This document shows positions 1 through 7,097 of a stretch of DNA of 12,401 nt, one piece after another. Every line of letters starts with the position of its first letter. Position 1 is the stretch's first letter. The notes beneath the pieces were generated by a model. The model made no database searches. It was not told where the DNA came from and worked only from the letters and a program-made list of their open reading frames with translations. This DNA is from Clostridiales bacterium. Lineage in GTDB: Bacteria > Bacillota > Clostridia > Lachnospirales > Lachnospiraceae. The stretch is taken from positions 1 to 12,401 of the forward strand of contig JAGZDD010000109.1 in the NCBI GenBank assembly GCA_018369015.1. The letters are read 5' to 3'. Position numbers and translations under genes: made by a program.

Positions 1-6
1 ATATTT

Positions 7-80
7 GGCCCAGTGGCTCAGTTGGTTAGAGCGCCGCCCTGTCACGGCGGAGGTCGAGAGTTCGAGTCTCTTCTGGGTCG
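7..80 (+). tRNA. tRNA-Asp (anticodon GTC)
   Basis: Complete cloverleaf. The acceptor arm pairs 7-13 (GGCCCAG) with 73-79 (CTGGGTC), with discriminator G80. The anticodon arm CCGCC/GGCGG encloses a loop with GTC at 41-43. The T arm contains the GTTCGAGTC-type loop. No CCA is encoded. It is the first of four closely spaced tRNA genes; the cluster may continue to the left of the window. Confidence 0.97.
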
Positions 81-81
81 T

Positions 82-105
82 TATCAAATAGTTATCTATT
101 TGATA
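82..105 (+). other. AT-rich hairpin in the tRNA-Asp/tRNA-Val spacer
   Basis: A perfect 10-bp stem (82-91 with 96-105) closes a TTAT loop and fills most of the spacer between the two tRNAs. No T-run follows, so it is not a standard terminator. It could be a processing signal in the tRNA precursor; that role is an inference. Confidence 0.6.
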
Positions 106-112
106 TTAGGAT

Positions 113-185
113 GGGGTTTTAGCTCAGCTGGGAGAGCATCTGCCTTACAAGCAGAGGGTCATAGGTTCGAGCCCTATAAGCCCCA
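113..185 (+). tRNA. tRNA-Val (anticodon TAC)
   Basis: The acceptor arm pairs 113-119 (GGGGTTT) with 178-184 (AAGCCCC), with discriminator A185. The anticodon stem TCTGC/GCAGA carries TAC at 146-148. D arm and T arm are normal. No CCA is encoded. It sits only 5 bp upstream of the tRNA-Leu gene, so co-transcription is likely. Confidence 0.97.
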
Positions 186-190
186 CTAAT

Positions 191-276
191 GCCGGCGTGG
201 CGGAATTGGTAGACGCACAGGACTTAAAATCCTGCGGGACTTACCTCCCGTACCGGTTCGATTCCGGTCGCCGGCA
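191..276 (+). tRNA. tRNA-Leu (anticodon TAA)
   Basis: The acceptor arm pairs 191-197 (GCCGGCG) with 269-275 (CGCCGGC), with discriminator A276. The anticodon stem CAGGA/TCCTG has TAA at 225-227. The long variable arm (about 237-251) and 86-nt length are those of a class II tRNA, as expected for leucine. Confidence 0.97.
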
Positions 277-298
277 TTGGAATCTTAATTTAATTTAT

Positions 299-372
<74 letters not shown>

Positions 373-375
373 TTT

Positions 376-407
376 ACCCTTAGATTATTTATCTAAGGGT
401 TTTTTTT
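376..407 (+). terminator. Intrinsic terminator of the tRNA cluster
   Basis: A perfect 10-bp stem (376-385 with 391-400) and 5-nt loop are followed by an uninterrupted T-run to 407. It begins 4 nt after tRNA-Arg, so it ends the tRNA transcript. Confidence 0.95.
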
Positions 408-422
408 ACAAAAGAAAAATTA

Positions 423-643
423 GTAACTATTCAGCTATGCATTTCGGATTTACGCAGCTGACTGCCGCTAACAAAGTTAAATCTTCGATTTGGTTAGGCA
501 CCCTAGTTTTGTGATGACCAAACCTCTTTGCAAGCCAGCTTGAGGTCTAGGCTGTGTTTCAGTCGGCCCTGCGCCGACGGCCATCGGCCATCGGACATCT
601 TACTTCCTGTTTTTGCCATCCTCAACTGCGGCTGAATAGTTAC
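423..643. mobile_element. MITE-like element 1 (221 bp, GTAAC ends)
   Basis: Its ends are perfect 13-bp inverted repeats: 423-435 (GTAACTATTCAGC) and 631-643. The 8 bases outside each end are AAAAATTA (415-422) and GAAAATTA (644-651), 7 of 8 identical, as for an aged target-site duplication. There is no convincing reading frame inside. The right half is GC-rich with short repeats around 573-595 (GGCCATC twice). It lies between two intrinsic terminators downstream of tRNA-Arg. GTAA ends with 8-bp duplications are the rule for IS66-family transposition, so a non-autonomous IS66-type element is my inference. Confidence 0.75.
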
Positions 644-652
644 GAAAATTAT

Positions 653-680
653 AAAGCCCTTGAAATGCAAGGGCTTTTTT
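653..680 (+). terminator. Second intrinsic terminator downstream of the tRNA cluster
   Basis: A 10-bp stem (653-662 with 668-677, core AGCCCTTG/CAAGGGCT) with loop AAATG is followed by a T-run to 680. It is separated from the first terminator by element 1, so the two would once have stood in tandem. Confidence 0.85.
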
Positions 681-694
681 GTATATAATAAATT

Positions 695-817
695 ATAACA
701 ATTCATACAGCGGCGCCTTCTTATCTGTATTTGCATATAAGGTAGGAGCAGGGCAGACGTCCGCCGGACGCCTTGTACTTGTTTTTCGCTATGTTTACTT
801 GCCGTCTGAATTGTTAC
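695..817. mobile_element. Possible MITE-like element 4 (123 bp, degenerate)
   Basis: The left end ATAACAATTCA (695-705) and right end TGAATTGTTAC (807-817) form a 10-of-11 inverted repeat. They match the GTAACNRTTCA ends of the three other elements in this window. The outer 8-mers AATAAATT (687-694) and ATAAAATT (818-825) agree at only 6 of 8 positions in AT-rich sequence, so the duplication is weak evidence. The inside has a short hairpin (CGTCC 758-762 with GGACG 766-770) and no credible gene. Confidence 0.4.
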
Positions 818-842
818 ATAAAATTGCCTGCGAAAGTAAAGT

Positions 843-909
843 AAACGGACATGCCGCGCTACGCGCGGCTCTGCTCCGCATGAAAGCCAGGCATGTCTAC
901 GCTCCGTTT
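843..909 (+). repeat. GC-rich palindromic leader segment
   Basis: Nested inverted repeats: GACATGCC (848-855) with GGCATGTC (890-897); AAACGGA (843-849) with TCCGTTT (903-909), offset by 5 nt; and an all-GC inner stem CCGCGC (854-859) with GCGCGG (863-868). It lies 130-190 bp before the start of the zinc-ribbon gene. It may be a leader structure or the remains of another repeat element. Beyond this, 910-1018 shows nothing I can name. Confidence 0.5.
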
Positions 910-1035
910 CGGTCGGTGCTAGACGTATGGCACTGGCATGCAGACGCTGTTCGGAGCTTTCATAGTGATAGATATATCAATGTGTCTGTTTGCTTTATCG
1001 CCCGCATAAATTTTTTAGCAGAGGGGGACTGTAAA

Positions 1036-4000
1036 ATGTTCTGCACAAATTGTGGCAGTAAGCTGCCTGATGACGCACTATTTTGCCCGGATTGCGGGGA
1101 AAAGGTGCTCACTGAGGATGTAGGAAACGAGGATATAGGAAACTGGGAAGAATCGAATGAACATAGTGGCATATTGAATAAGGAAAATATTCAAGAGAAT
1201 GATAGCGAAAATACAAATGAGGATTTTGAAATTCCAGATATGGAGAGAACGGTGATATTAAAAAACTCTGCGGATTTAGAATCTTCTGAAAATCCTCAGG
1301 ATGAAGAAAATCCTTCCTTTTCTGATAATATGATAGCACATTCTGCTGCTGGGGAAACACAGATCCTTGATAATTTGAATATGGGGAACGGTATTCCTGG
1401 CAGTGAAACAGTTATTATAGGGAATGATGGCGCAGAGGCCGGACAAGTTCCTTTGCCAAGAGAAGATACCCAGACGGTGTTTAATGATATACAAGAGAGC
1501 TTAGCCCATCCGGATATTGACTTTGAACACAGTCCGGGAGGCCCGGGAAGTGAGTCTACGGTACATATGTATACCGGTCCTGCCCCTGAAAATATAAATC
1601 AGGGAATGGATAATTCTCAAGGTTATATACCTCCGAATGGTGGTGCCGGCGGATCGGGAGTACCGCCCTTTGTTCCTGAAAACGGTAGCATAGGCGGAAA
1701 GAATGGCGATGATGGAAGTGGCCAAAAGCCAAAGCAGCAAAAAAAGCTAGCTTTGATTTTAGGAATTTCGGCCTGCGCAGTTGTCGGTATTGCTGTTATT
1801 GTTGCCGTAGTGCTTATGTTTTCATCGATGGGTAAGCAGAAAAAGGAATATGAGAATCAAGTGAACCAGGGTGAGGAATATATGTCTGATTCGGAATATG
1901 ATGAGGCTATTGAAGCTTTTCGGAAGGCTATTGATATTGATGAAGATTCCGAAGACGCTTATGTTGGCCTGGCTGATGCCTACATTAAAAATAAAGAATA
2001 TCGTAAGGCGGCTGAGGTTCTACAGCAGGGAAGCAAAGCAACAGGCGGCAAAAAACGTATTGAGGAAAAAAAGGATGAACTGTACGATATTGCTCCAGAA
2101 TTAAAGGATGAGTTTGAGGATAACAGTCAGCATGCGAATGGAAATACAAATAAACCTTCAAATCCGTCTCAGCCTTCAAACGCACAGACAGAGTCTCCTG
2201 AAAATACAGGAAATAACGAAAATGAAAATCCTCCGGCAGTGCCTGATACAGTAACGCCTGATACGGCTGCGCCAGAAACAACAGTACCACAGACAAATCC
2301 GGAAGAAACGACAACGCCAGAAAAAACGGATGAAAAAGAGACGGAAACATCAGCGCCAGAAACAAAAGAAACGGAAGCCATAGTGCCGGATAAATCGGAT
2401 GGAGACGGCCAAAAACCTGCGGATGAAGAAGGAAATGACGGCCAGGGAGACGTTGTGACCGTAGGTTCTATTCAATATCAGTTTAAGGAGTATTACCATG
2501 AAACAAAGCTTCCAAATGGTGAGCTTGGGGCGTATACCCAGGTAAAATATCCTTACTTTACAGGTGATTCCCAGATAGCTAAGGCATTAAACGGCTATAT
2601 GGAAAGCGTCGTAAAGTCTTTTGGTACAAGCGAGGAGGCTGTTAAGGGCTACACTGGGGAAGAAGACATAGACTTTCCGCTTTACGATAAGGTTGTTTAT
2701 GAAGTAACCTATGGTGAACATGGATTTGTATCTATGAAATATACTTATGAGAGTACTCATTCTACCGCAAAGCTCACAGGACTGATTTTTAATGGCAGTG
2801 ACGGTAGCCAGCTTAGCTGGAACAATGTATTTAGCGGTGGTGAAGAGGCATTAAGAGCGCTTATTAAGACCTATTATAAGCCTGAGGATAACAATGGAAT
2901 GCCGGTAGAAGAGCTGCTTAAACGTTTGAGCTCTAACTGGAATAATTGCTATCTGGATGTTGATGGAATGACATTTATCGCATCTGGCGATGAAAGCATT
3001 GCGGTTTTAATACCATTTTCCGAAAAAGACTATTTTAAGTTTTTAAACGATGAATCCCAGGGACCCGCGCAATCCGAGAGCGCCGGAGAATCCCAAAGCA
3101 CTCAGGAGTCTGAGACAGTTCAGGAATCTGAAAGCAGCCAGACAGCTCAGGCACCTCAAATTAAAAGCGTTTCGTGGGTTGTTGAGCCAGTTTTGGAATT
3201 TGATGATGTACCCGTGATTATGGATGATGTTTTACGTTATGGCACAGTGGTGTCCAATCATTTCCCTATGGCTGTTTATAAAAAAGATGGAAAACTAGGC
3301 TTTGTAAAATATGACGGAACAGTTATGACAGATCCTATTTACAATATGGTTTATGGCTGCGGCGCCGATTCCAATGCGGAATATACGTTATATGCCTCGG
3401 CGGCGGGTAGTGATCTTTGGAGTGCTGCCGCGGTAGATACGGCCAGCGGACAGGCTTCGGGTGCTGTGCATATGGGCCATGGCGGTGATGACGGGATTGT
3501 TGTCTATTCCAGAAGTGATGGGAAGTTATATATTTTGTCATCCATGGGCTTTTATGAAACAAGCAGTAGTTCAGGAAATGTTTTGCCTGCGGCAGTGATT
3601 GACGATATAAATACAGCAGATTTTAGTACAGTAGCTTCTGGAGAAGGTATTGCCTATGGCCTTTATTTACCAGACGGAAAATTTGATGAAAGCCATCTCT
3701 ACGATCACATTTATTTACTTTCAGATGGACGTATGGTCGCTTGGTCAGGAGGAAAGTACGGCGTTATTGATGAGGCGGGCAATGTGGTGATTCCTTTTGA
3801 ATATGAAGGTGCCTCCTATCTGGATTTTGACGCCGTTGCGGGAAATCCCGGTGAAGCGGCCACGTGCGAGAAAGAACCTTACCCATATAGTGAGGGCTAT
3901 ATTGCTTTAAAAAAGGATGGTGTGTGGGGCTATTTTGACACTAATGGAAATTGTGTAACTGAGATGGTATTTGAAGAAGCCCGCCCTTTTAGCCAGGGAA

Positions 4001-4059
4001 AGGCATTTGTAAAAATTAATGGAAAATGGGGAGTTATTGAAATCGCTCCCCAGGGCTGA
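1036..4059 (+). CDS. Membrane-anchored zinc-ribbon / TPR / WG-repeat protein
   Basis: 1007 residues. The frame is open upstream to 679, but ATG 1036 is chosen because it follows the purine-rich site AGAGGGGG (1019-1026) and opens with a zinc ribbon (C3-x2-C6 and C17-x2-C20, typical of a protein N-terminus). Order: zinc ribbon 1-24; acidic low-complexity region to about 230; one membrane segment 238-262 flanked by lysines; TPR-like helices about 270-340; Pro/Thr/Glu linker about 365-470; a domain at about 473-672 resembling DUF4163/DUF3298 (RsiV/PdaC type); Ser/Gln/Glu linker about 674-707; then WG repeats with KLGF 753-756, KYGV 907-910, VWGY 963-966 and KWGV 997-1000. The C-terminal part is probably outside the cell. 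A role in envelope sensing or binding is inference; no catalytic motif is evident. It ends 4 bp from the converging yhhN-like gene. Confidence 0.9.
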   Translation: MFCTNCGSKLPDDALFCPDCGEKVLTEDVGNEDIGNWEESNEHSGILNKENIQENDSENTNEDFEIPDMERTVILKNSADLESSENPQDEENPSFSDNMIAHSAAGETQILDNLNMGNGIPGSETVIIGNDGAEAGQVPLPREDTQTVFNDIQESLAHPDIDFEHSPGGPGSESTVHMYTGPAPENINQGMDNSQGYIPPNGGAGGSGVPPFVPENGSIGGKNGDDGSGQKPKQQKKLALILGISACAVVGIAVIVAVVLMFSSMGKQKKEYENQVNQGEEYMSDSEYDEAIEAFRKAIDIDEDSEDAYVGLADAYIKNKEYRKAAEVLQQGSKATGGKKRIEEKKDELYDIAPELKDEFEDNSQHANGNTNKPSNPSQPSNAQTESPENTGNNENENPPAVPDTVTPDTAAPETTVPQTNPEETTTPEKTDEKETETSAPETKETEAIVPDKSDGDGQKPADEEGNDGQGDVVTVGSIQYQFKEYYHETKLPNGELGAYTQVKYPYFTGDSQIAKALNGYMESVVKSFGTSEEAVKGYTGEEDIDFPLYDKVVYEVTYGEHGFVSMKYTYESTHSTAKLTGLIFNGSDGSQLSWNNVFSGGEEALRALIKTYYKPEDNNGMPVEELLKRLSSNWNNCYLDVDGMTFIASGDESIAVLIPFSEKDYFKFLNDESQGPAQSESAGESQSTQESETVQESESSQTAQAPQIKSVSWVVEPVLEFDDVPVIMDDVLRYGTVVSNHFPMAVYKKDGKLGFVKYDGTVMTDPIYNMVYGCGADSNAEYTLYASAAGSDLWSAAAVDTASGQASGAVHMGHGGDDGIVVYSRSDGKLYILSSMGFYETSSSSGNVLPAAVIDDINTADFSTVASGEGIAYGLYLPDGKFDESHLYDHIYLLSDGRMVAWSGGKYGVIDEAGNVVIPFEYEGASYLDFDAVAGNPGEAATCEKEPYPYSEGYIALKKDGVWGYFDTNGNCVTEMVFEEARPFSQGKAFVKINGKWGVIEIAPQG

Positions 4060-4063
4060 ACAT

Positions 4064-4729
4064 TTACCATAGACTGATTTGGATGAGATAAAGCGCGCTA
4101 TAATAAAAAAGCATTAAAAGTCTGGAAACCCATGGCTGCCTGGCGCCGAAATAACGCTTTCCAAGGAGCATATCAGATATAATGAAGCATAAAAGCCCCG
4201 CTGCGAGGAAAATGTAGCGGGGCTTCGCGGTCCATACAAGAGGAAGGGCCAGTGCAAAATCCCCGGTTAACACAGTAATATAAAGGATAAAAGGAAGAAA
4301 CAGGCGCCCCATTGAAGGAATATTTTTCCGAAAGACTATCAGGGCGGCGAAAATCCCGGCGGCCCATATAAGGAGGCTGTAAAAGTGGAGCCTTGCCAGA
4401 GAGAGTGCATAAGCCATTAAAAGGCAATGGGCGAGGCCAAAGAAAATCCCTCCGGCCATAATGTGGATTTCAATAAAAAAATCTCCGGCAAAACATAAAA
4501 TAAGCACCCAAAACGGAAGGTGGCTAAGAGGGCTTTCACCATGGCATACAATAGCTAAGGCTGCTCCTGAAACACATAAATAGCTGCCTGCACATTTAGG
4601 AAGCACATAATATTTGGCTAAAGCTTTATGCTTTAAAAGATAGCCATTTTTAAAGAAAATACCAAGAATATAGAGGACAATGAGAATGGGAAGTGAAATA
4701 CACAGCCATAGAGGAAAAATTAAATTCAT
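4064..4729 (-). CDS. YhhN/TMEM86-family membrane protein
   Basis: 221 residues, almost entirely hydrophobic, with about eight predicted membrane helices, the family's usual size. Recognisable YhhN features are GDFFIEI at 82-88, GGIFFGLAH at 93-101 (conserved Gly and His), SDMLLG at 185-190 and FYYSALYLI at 208-216. Animal TMEM86 members are lysoplasmalogenases that cleave the vinyl-ether bond of lysoplasmalogens. Many anaerobic Clostridia contain plasmalogens, so a lipid-remodelling role is plausible but unproven. ATG 4727-4729 follows a strong GGGGAGGT site (4735-4742). It is the last gene of the minus-strand block, separated from the ubiB-like gene by element 2. Confidence 0.85.
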   Translation of the reverse strand: MNLIFPLWLCISLPILIVLYILGIFFKNGYLLKHKALAKYYVLPKCAGSYLCVSGAALAIVCHGESPLSHLPFWVLILCFAGDFFIEIHIMAGGIFFGLAHCLLMAYALSLARLHFYSLLIWAAGIFAALIVFRKNIPSMGRLFLPFILYITVLTGDFALALPLVWTAKPRYIFLAAGLLCFIISDMLLGKRYFGARQPWVSRLLMLFYYSALYLIQISLW

Positions 4730-4781
4730 ACGATACCTCCCCTTGATTTCTTGTGAGAAAAAATGCGGCGTCCATGAAAAG

Positions 4782-4998
4782 GTTACTGTTCACAGGTACC
4801 CTGCGAACAGTAACTTTCTCGGACTTTTTTTCTTCGCCACCGTTTTTGCTTCGCCTCAACAGTTCGCGTCAGCCGCCAAGCTGGTGAGCAAGCTCCTCAG
4901 TTTGGCTCGTTGCTTCGCGAAAAAAGTGTCCGAGAACTCATGAATCACGTTCTTACGCCGGAGCGCGCGGAGTGTTTGAGGCTGGACTGAACAGTAAC
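4782..4998. mobile_element. MITE-like element 2 (217 bp) with perfect 8-bp target duplication
   Basis: Its ends GTTACTGTTCA (4782-4792) and TGAACAGTAAC (4988-4998) are a perfect 11-bp inverted repeat. It is flanked by identical ATGAAAAG at 4774-4781 and 4999-5006, the clearest sign of transposition in this window. The left end also folds on itself (4782-4791 with GAACAGTAAC 4805-4814). A second, inner inverted repeat pairs TTCTCGGAC (4816-4824) with GTCCGAGAA (4928-4936), each next to a T- or A-run. No gene is inside. It separates the ubiB-like gene from the yhhN-like gene and must be crossed by any shared transcript. Confidence 0.85.
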
Positions 4999-5013
4999 AT
5001 GAAAAGATTCGTC

Positions 5014-6594
5014 TCATCTTTTTCTATTAAGGAACAAGTCTATAATGATCCAAAGCATAAGCAGGGCGCCTAGGGAAAAACCTGCCAGGCTGATCCAGGG
5101 AAGCCCTAAAAGCGAGGGAATATCTTTATCCTGGCACAGCAGTGCTGAGCCGATAAAAAGCGCACAGACAAGGAGCGCGGCTGCCAGACGGTTGATTGTT
5201 TTTTGAAAGCTGCGAAGAATTTCTTTAGAATCGCTAAATTCAACATTAAGCTTTGTCTGGCCGTTTTTTGTAATATTAAGTAAATCGGAAAGCAGAGCTG
5301 GGATTGTCAGCATTTTGTCTGTCGATGTATAAAGCAGGCGGGCTTTATGGCGAAGCTCCCTTTTGATATTAAGGTCGTGTAAAAAGGCAGAAGACATATA
5401 TGACGAGAGTATCTGCATCAGGCTGACCTGCGGCGCGCAGGCTGTCAGTGTGCCTTCAATGGTAATCATACTGCGGCCAAGCATGGTAATGTCCGTATTA
5501 ATAGAAATGTGGTGCTCCTTAACAAGATCAAGCAGCTTTTCAATGAGTTCGCCTAAATGCATATCTCCAAAGCCCATAGTCATATATTTGCTGACAATAT
5601 CGTCAATATCTGTATATAAATTGGCGTGGTTGATTCTGTTTTTCGTTTCACCCATGGCAAGAAGAACATTTTTTATTTCATAAATATCATTTTGCAGCAG
5701 GGCGATAACAGCTCTTTTTATCAATAATTTATTGCGGTCAGATAAATGGCCTGTCATCCCAAGATCCAGCCACGCAATCTGGCCGCCGCAAATCCACAAA
5801 TTTCCGGGATGGGGGTCCGCATGGAAAAAGCCGTCCTCCAGTATTTGCTTGCAATAATTTGCTGCCGTTTTTTCGCCAATCTCAGTCATATCATACCCCA
5901 TAGCCGTAAGCTCTTCGATGTGGTCGATCTGTATGCCGTCCACAAAACTCATCACAAGAAGGCGGGGCGTTGTCAGTTCATGGATAACTTGGGGGCTTGT
6001 AACGTAAGCGACATCTTTTTGGTTTTGATAAAAAAGATCACAGTTTTTGGCTTCCTTAACAAAATCCATTTCCTCCTGGGAGGTTTTCCACAGCTCATCA
6101 ATAATCATTTTAAAATCAATAAGATTTCCGGTGGCAGTCAGCTTGAGAAGACCGGAGGCACGGCGCATGAGACGTATATCATTTTCCATAATCTCGTGAA
6201 TTGCAGGACGCTGAACCTTCACGACAACCTTACGGCCATCTTTTAGGATAGCAGGGTGAACCTGGGCAATGGACGCCGAACCCAACGGCTTATCATCAAT
6301 ACTTTGAAAAACTTCGGAAAATTGCCGGCCAAGCTCTTTTTCGATGATTTCCGTAATTGTTGAAAACGGCAGCGGGCGGACATCTGTGCGTAGCTTTGTA
6401 AGCTCCCGGCAATATTTTTCCGGGAGCATGTCAGAGCGCATGGACATGATCTGGCCCAGCTTGACATAAGTTGGGCCGAGATCCTCAAGAATTTCCCGAA
6501 GCTTTTTCGGAGATAACCCCTGAGTAATATGATGTTTTTTTAAGACGCCAAGAATTTCCCGAAGCCTTTTGCCAGAGCTGTGCTTATCAGACAT
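5014..6594 (-). CDS. AarF/ABC1/UbiB-family kinase-like protein
   Basis: 526 residues from ATG 6592-6594, a usual length for the family. The frame is open further upstream, but those extra 61 residues lie over the repeat-coding tail of the phasin-like gene and look like an artefact. Motifs: KLGQ at 45-48 (family KxGQ); GSASIAQVH 105-113, the Ala-rich nucleotide loop; K126 in VVVKVQRP; HADPHPGN 258-265; LDLGMTG 276-282 with metal-binding D277; two C-terminal membrane segments at about 468-487 and 498-522. Family members bind ATP and support isoprenoid-lipid or quinone metabolism. The substrate here is unknown, and no quinone genes are nearby. The start lacks a clear Shine-Dalgarno site and overlaps the upstream gene by 8 bp, which suggests translational coupling. 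Confidence 0.93.
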   Translation of the reverse strand: MSDKHSSGKRLREILGVLKKHHITQGLSPKKLREILEDLGPTYVKLGQIMSMRSDMLPEKYCRELTKLRTDVRPLPFSTITEIIEKELGRQFSEVFQSIDDKPLGSASIAQVHPAILKDGRKVVVKVQRPAIHEIMENDIRLMRRASGLLKLTATGNLIDFKMIIDELWKTSQEEMDFVKEAKNCDLFYQNQKDVAYVTSPQVIHELTTPRLLVMSFVDGIQIDHIEELTAMGYDMTEIGEKTAANYCKQILEDGFFHADPHPGNLWICGGQIAWLDLGMTGHLSDRNKLLIKRAVIALLQNDIYEIKNVLLAMGETKNRINHANLYTDIDDIVSKYMTMGFGDMHLGELIEKLLDLVKEHHISINTDITMLGRSMITIEGTLTACAPQVSLMQILSSYMSSAFLHDLNIKRELRHKARLLYTSTDKMLTIPALLSDLLNITKNGQTKLNVEFSDSKEILRSFQKTINRLAAALLVCALFIGSALLCQDKDIPSLLGLPWISLAGFSLGALLMLWIIIDLFLNRKR

Positions 6595-7054
6595 TTGTTT
6601 CGTTGGCGGTGCTGGCGCCAGGAGATGGTTTGGCCGTTTGCTCGCAGGTATGTGTGTGTTGGGCAGCATTGCCAGCTTCGCTGGCAGTGGCGGCGCCTTT
6701 TGCAGCACTGGCTGTTTCATCGGCAGTATCGGCGCCTTTTGCAGCACTGGACGCTTCATCGGCAGCATCTGCGGCATTAAGCCTTGCGCGCAGCAGATCC
6801 CGTTCTTCTTTATTCATACGGTCCACCGCATGAATAACATCTTTATATTCTCTTATAATATTCACAGTCACATGATCGTTGACTTTTTCTTTTACATTAT
6901 GACGCAGTTCCTCATTGAGTACCTTTCCCTGCTCTACGGTAAGCTCGCCCTTAGCGACAAGCTGGTCTACGAGATCCTTTGCGGCCTCGGCAGTTGTGGC
7001 GGCAGCGCCGACGCCTGCGAGAAAAATCTTTTTTAATCCATCTGAAAGAACCAT
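6587..7054 (-). CDS. Phasin-like protein with Ala-rich repeat tail
   Basis: 155 residues. Residues 1-92 have the hallmarks of the small phasin-like family annotated as polyhydroxyalkanoate synthesis regulator: a short hydrophobic N-terminus (KKIFLAGVGAAATTAEA), then a basic/acidic amphipathic helical stretch with LVAKGELT at 32-39 and an ERDLLRARLN end. The tail from about 94 is Ala-rich and contains 13-residue repeats. ATG 7052-7054 follows an excellent AAAGGAGGT site (7061-7069) at 6-nt spacing. Its TGA (6587-6589) lies inside the start of the ubiB-like gene. Nothing else here indicates polyhydroxyalkanoate synthesis, so a membrane- or lipid-associated partner of the UbiB-like protein is a reasonable inference. 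Confidence 0.85.
   Translation of the reverse strand: MVLSDGLKKIFLAGVGAAATTAEAAKDLVDQLVAKGELTVEQGKVLNEELRHNVKEKVNDHVTVNIIREYKDVIHAVDRMNKEERDLLRARLNAADAADEASSAAKGADTADETASAAKGAATASEAGNAAQHTHTCEQTAKPSPGASTANETNV
6692..6769 (-). repeat. Two tandem 39-bp repeats within the phasin-like gene
   Basis: Units 6692-6730 and 6731-6769 agree at 35 of 39 positions, and a more degenerate third copy occupies about 6653-6691. Being a multiple of three, they encode 13-residue Ala-rich repeats (DEASSAAKGA and DETASAAKGA variants) in the tail. The array is a likely site of length variation between strains. Confidence 0.85.
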
Positions 7055-7097
7055 AGGTATACCTCCTTTGAAAAACAGTTTTACAAGAATATTATAG

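Noticed and set aside
679..1035. 119-codon upstream extension of the zinc-ribbon protein
   Set aside because: It has no ribosome binding site, runs through a probable repeat element and palindromes, and puts the zinc ribbon in an unusual internal position. ATG 1036 is far better.
4999..5031. AAAAGAT/ATCTTTT hairpin at the end of the UbiB-like gene as a terminator
   Set aside because: The stem is almost all A-T, overlaps the coding end and lacks a clear T-run beyond it.
5746..6246. Plus-strand frame antisense to the UbiB-like gene
   Set aside because: Shadow of a conserved coding region; the motifs of the minus-strand product are intact.
6595..6777. 61-residue N-terminal extension of the UbiB-like protein
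   Set aside because: It is the alternative-frame reading of the Ala-rich repeat tail of the phasin-like gene, is Pro-rich and unlike UbiB N-termini.
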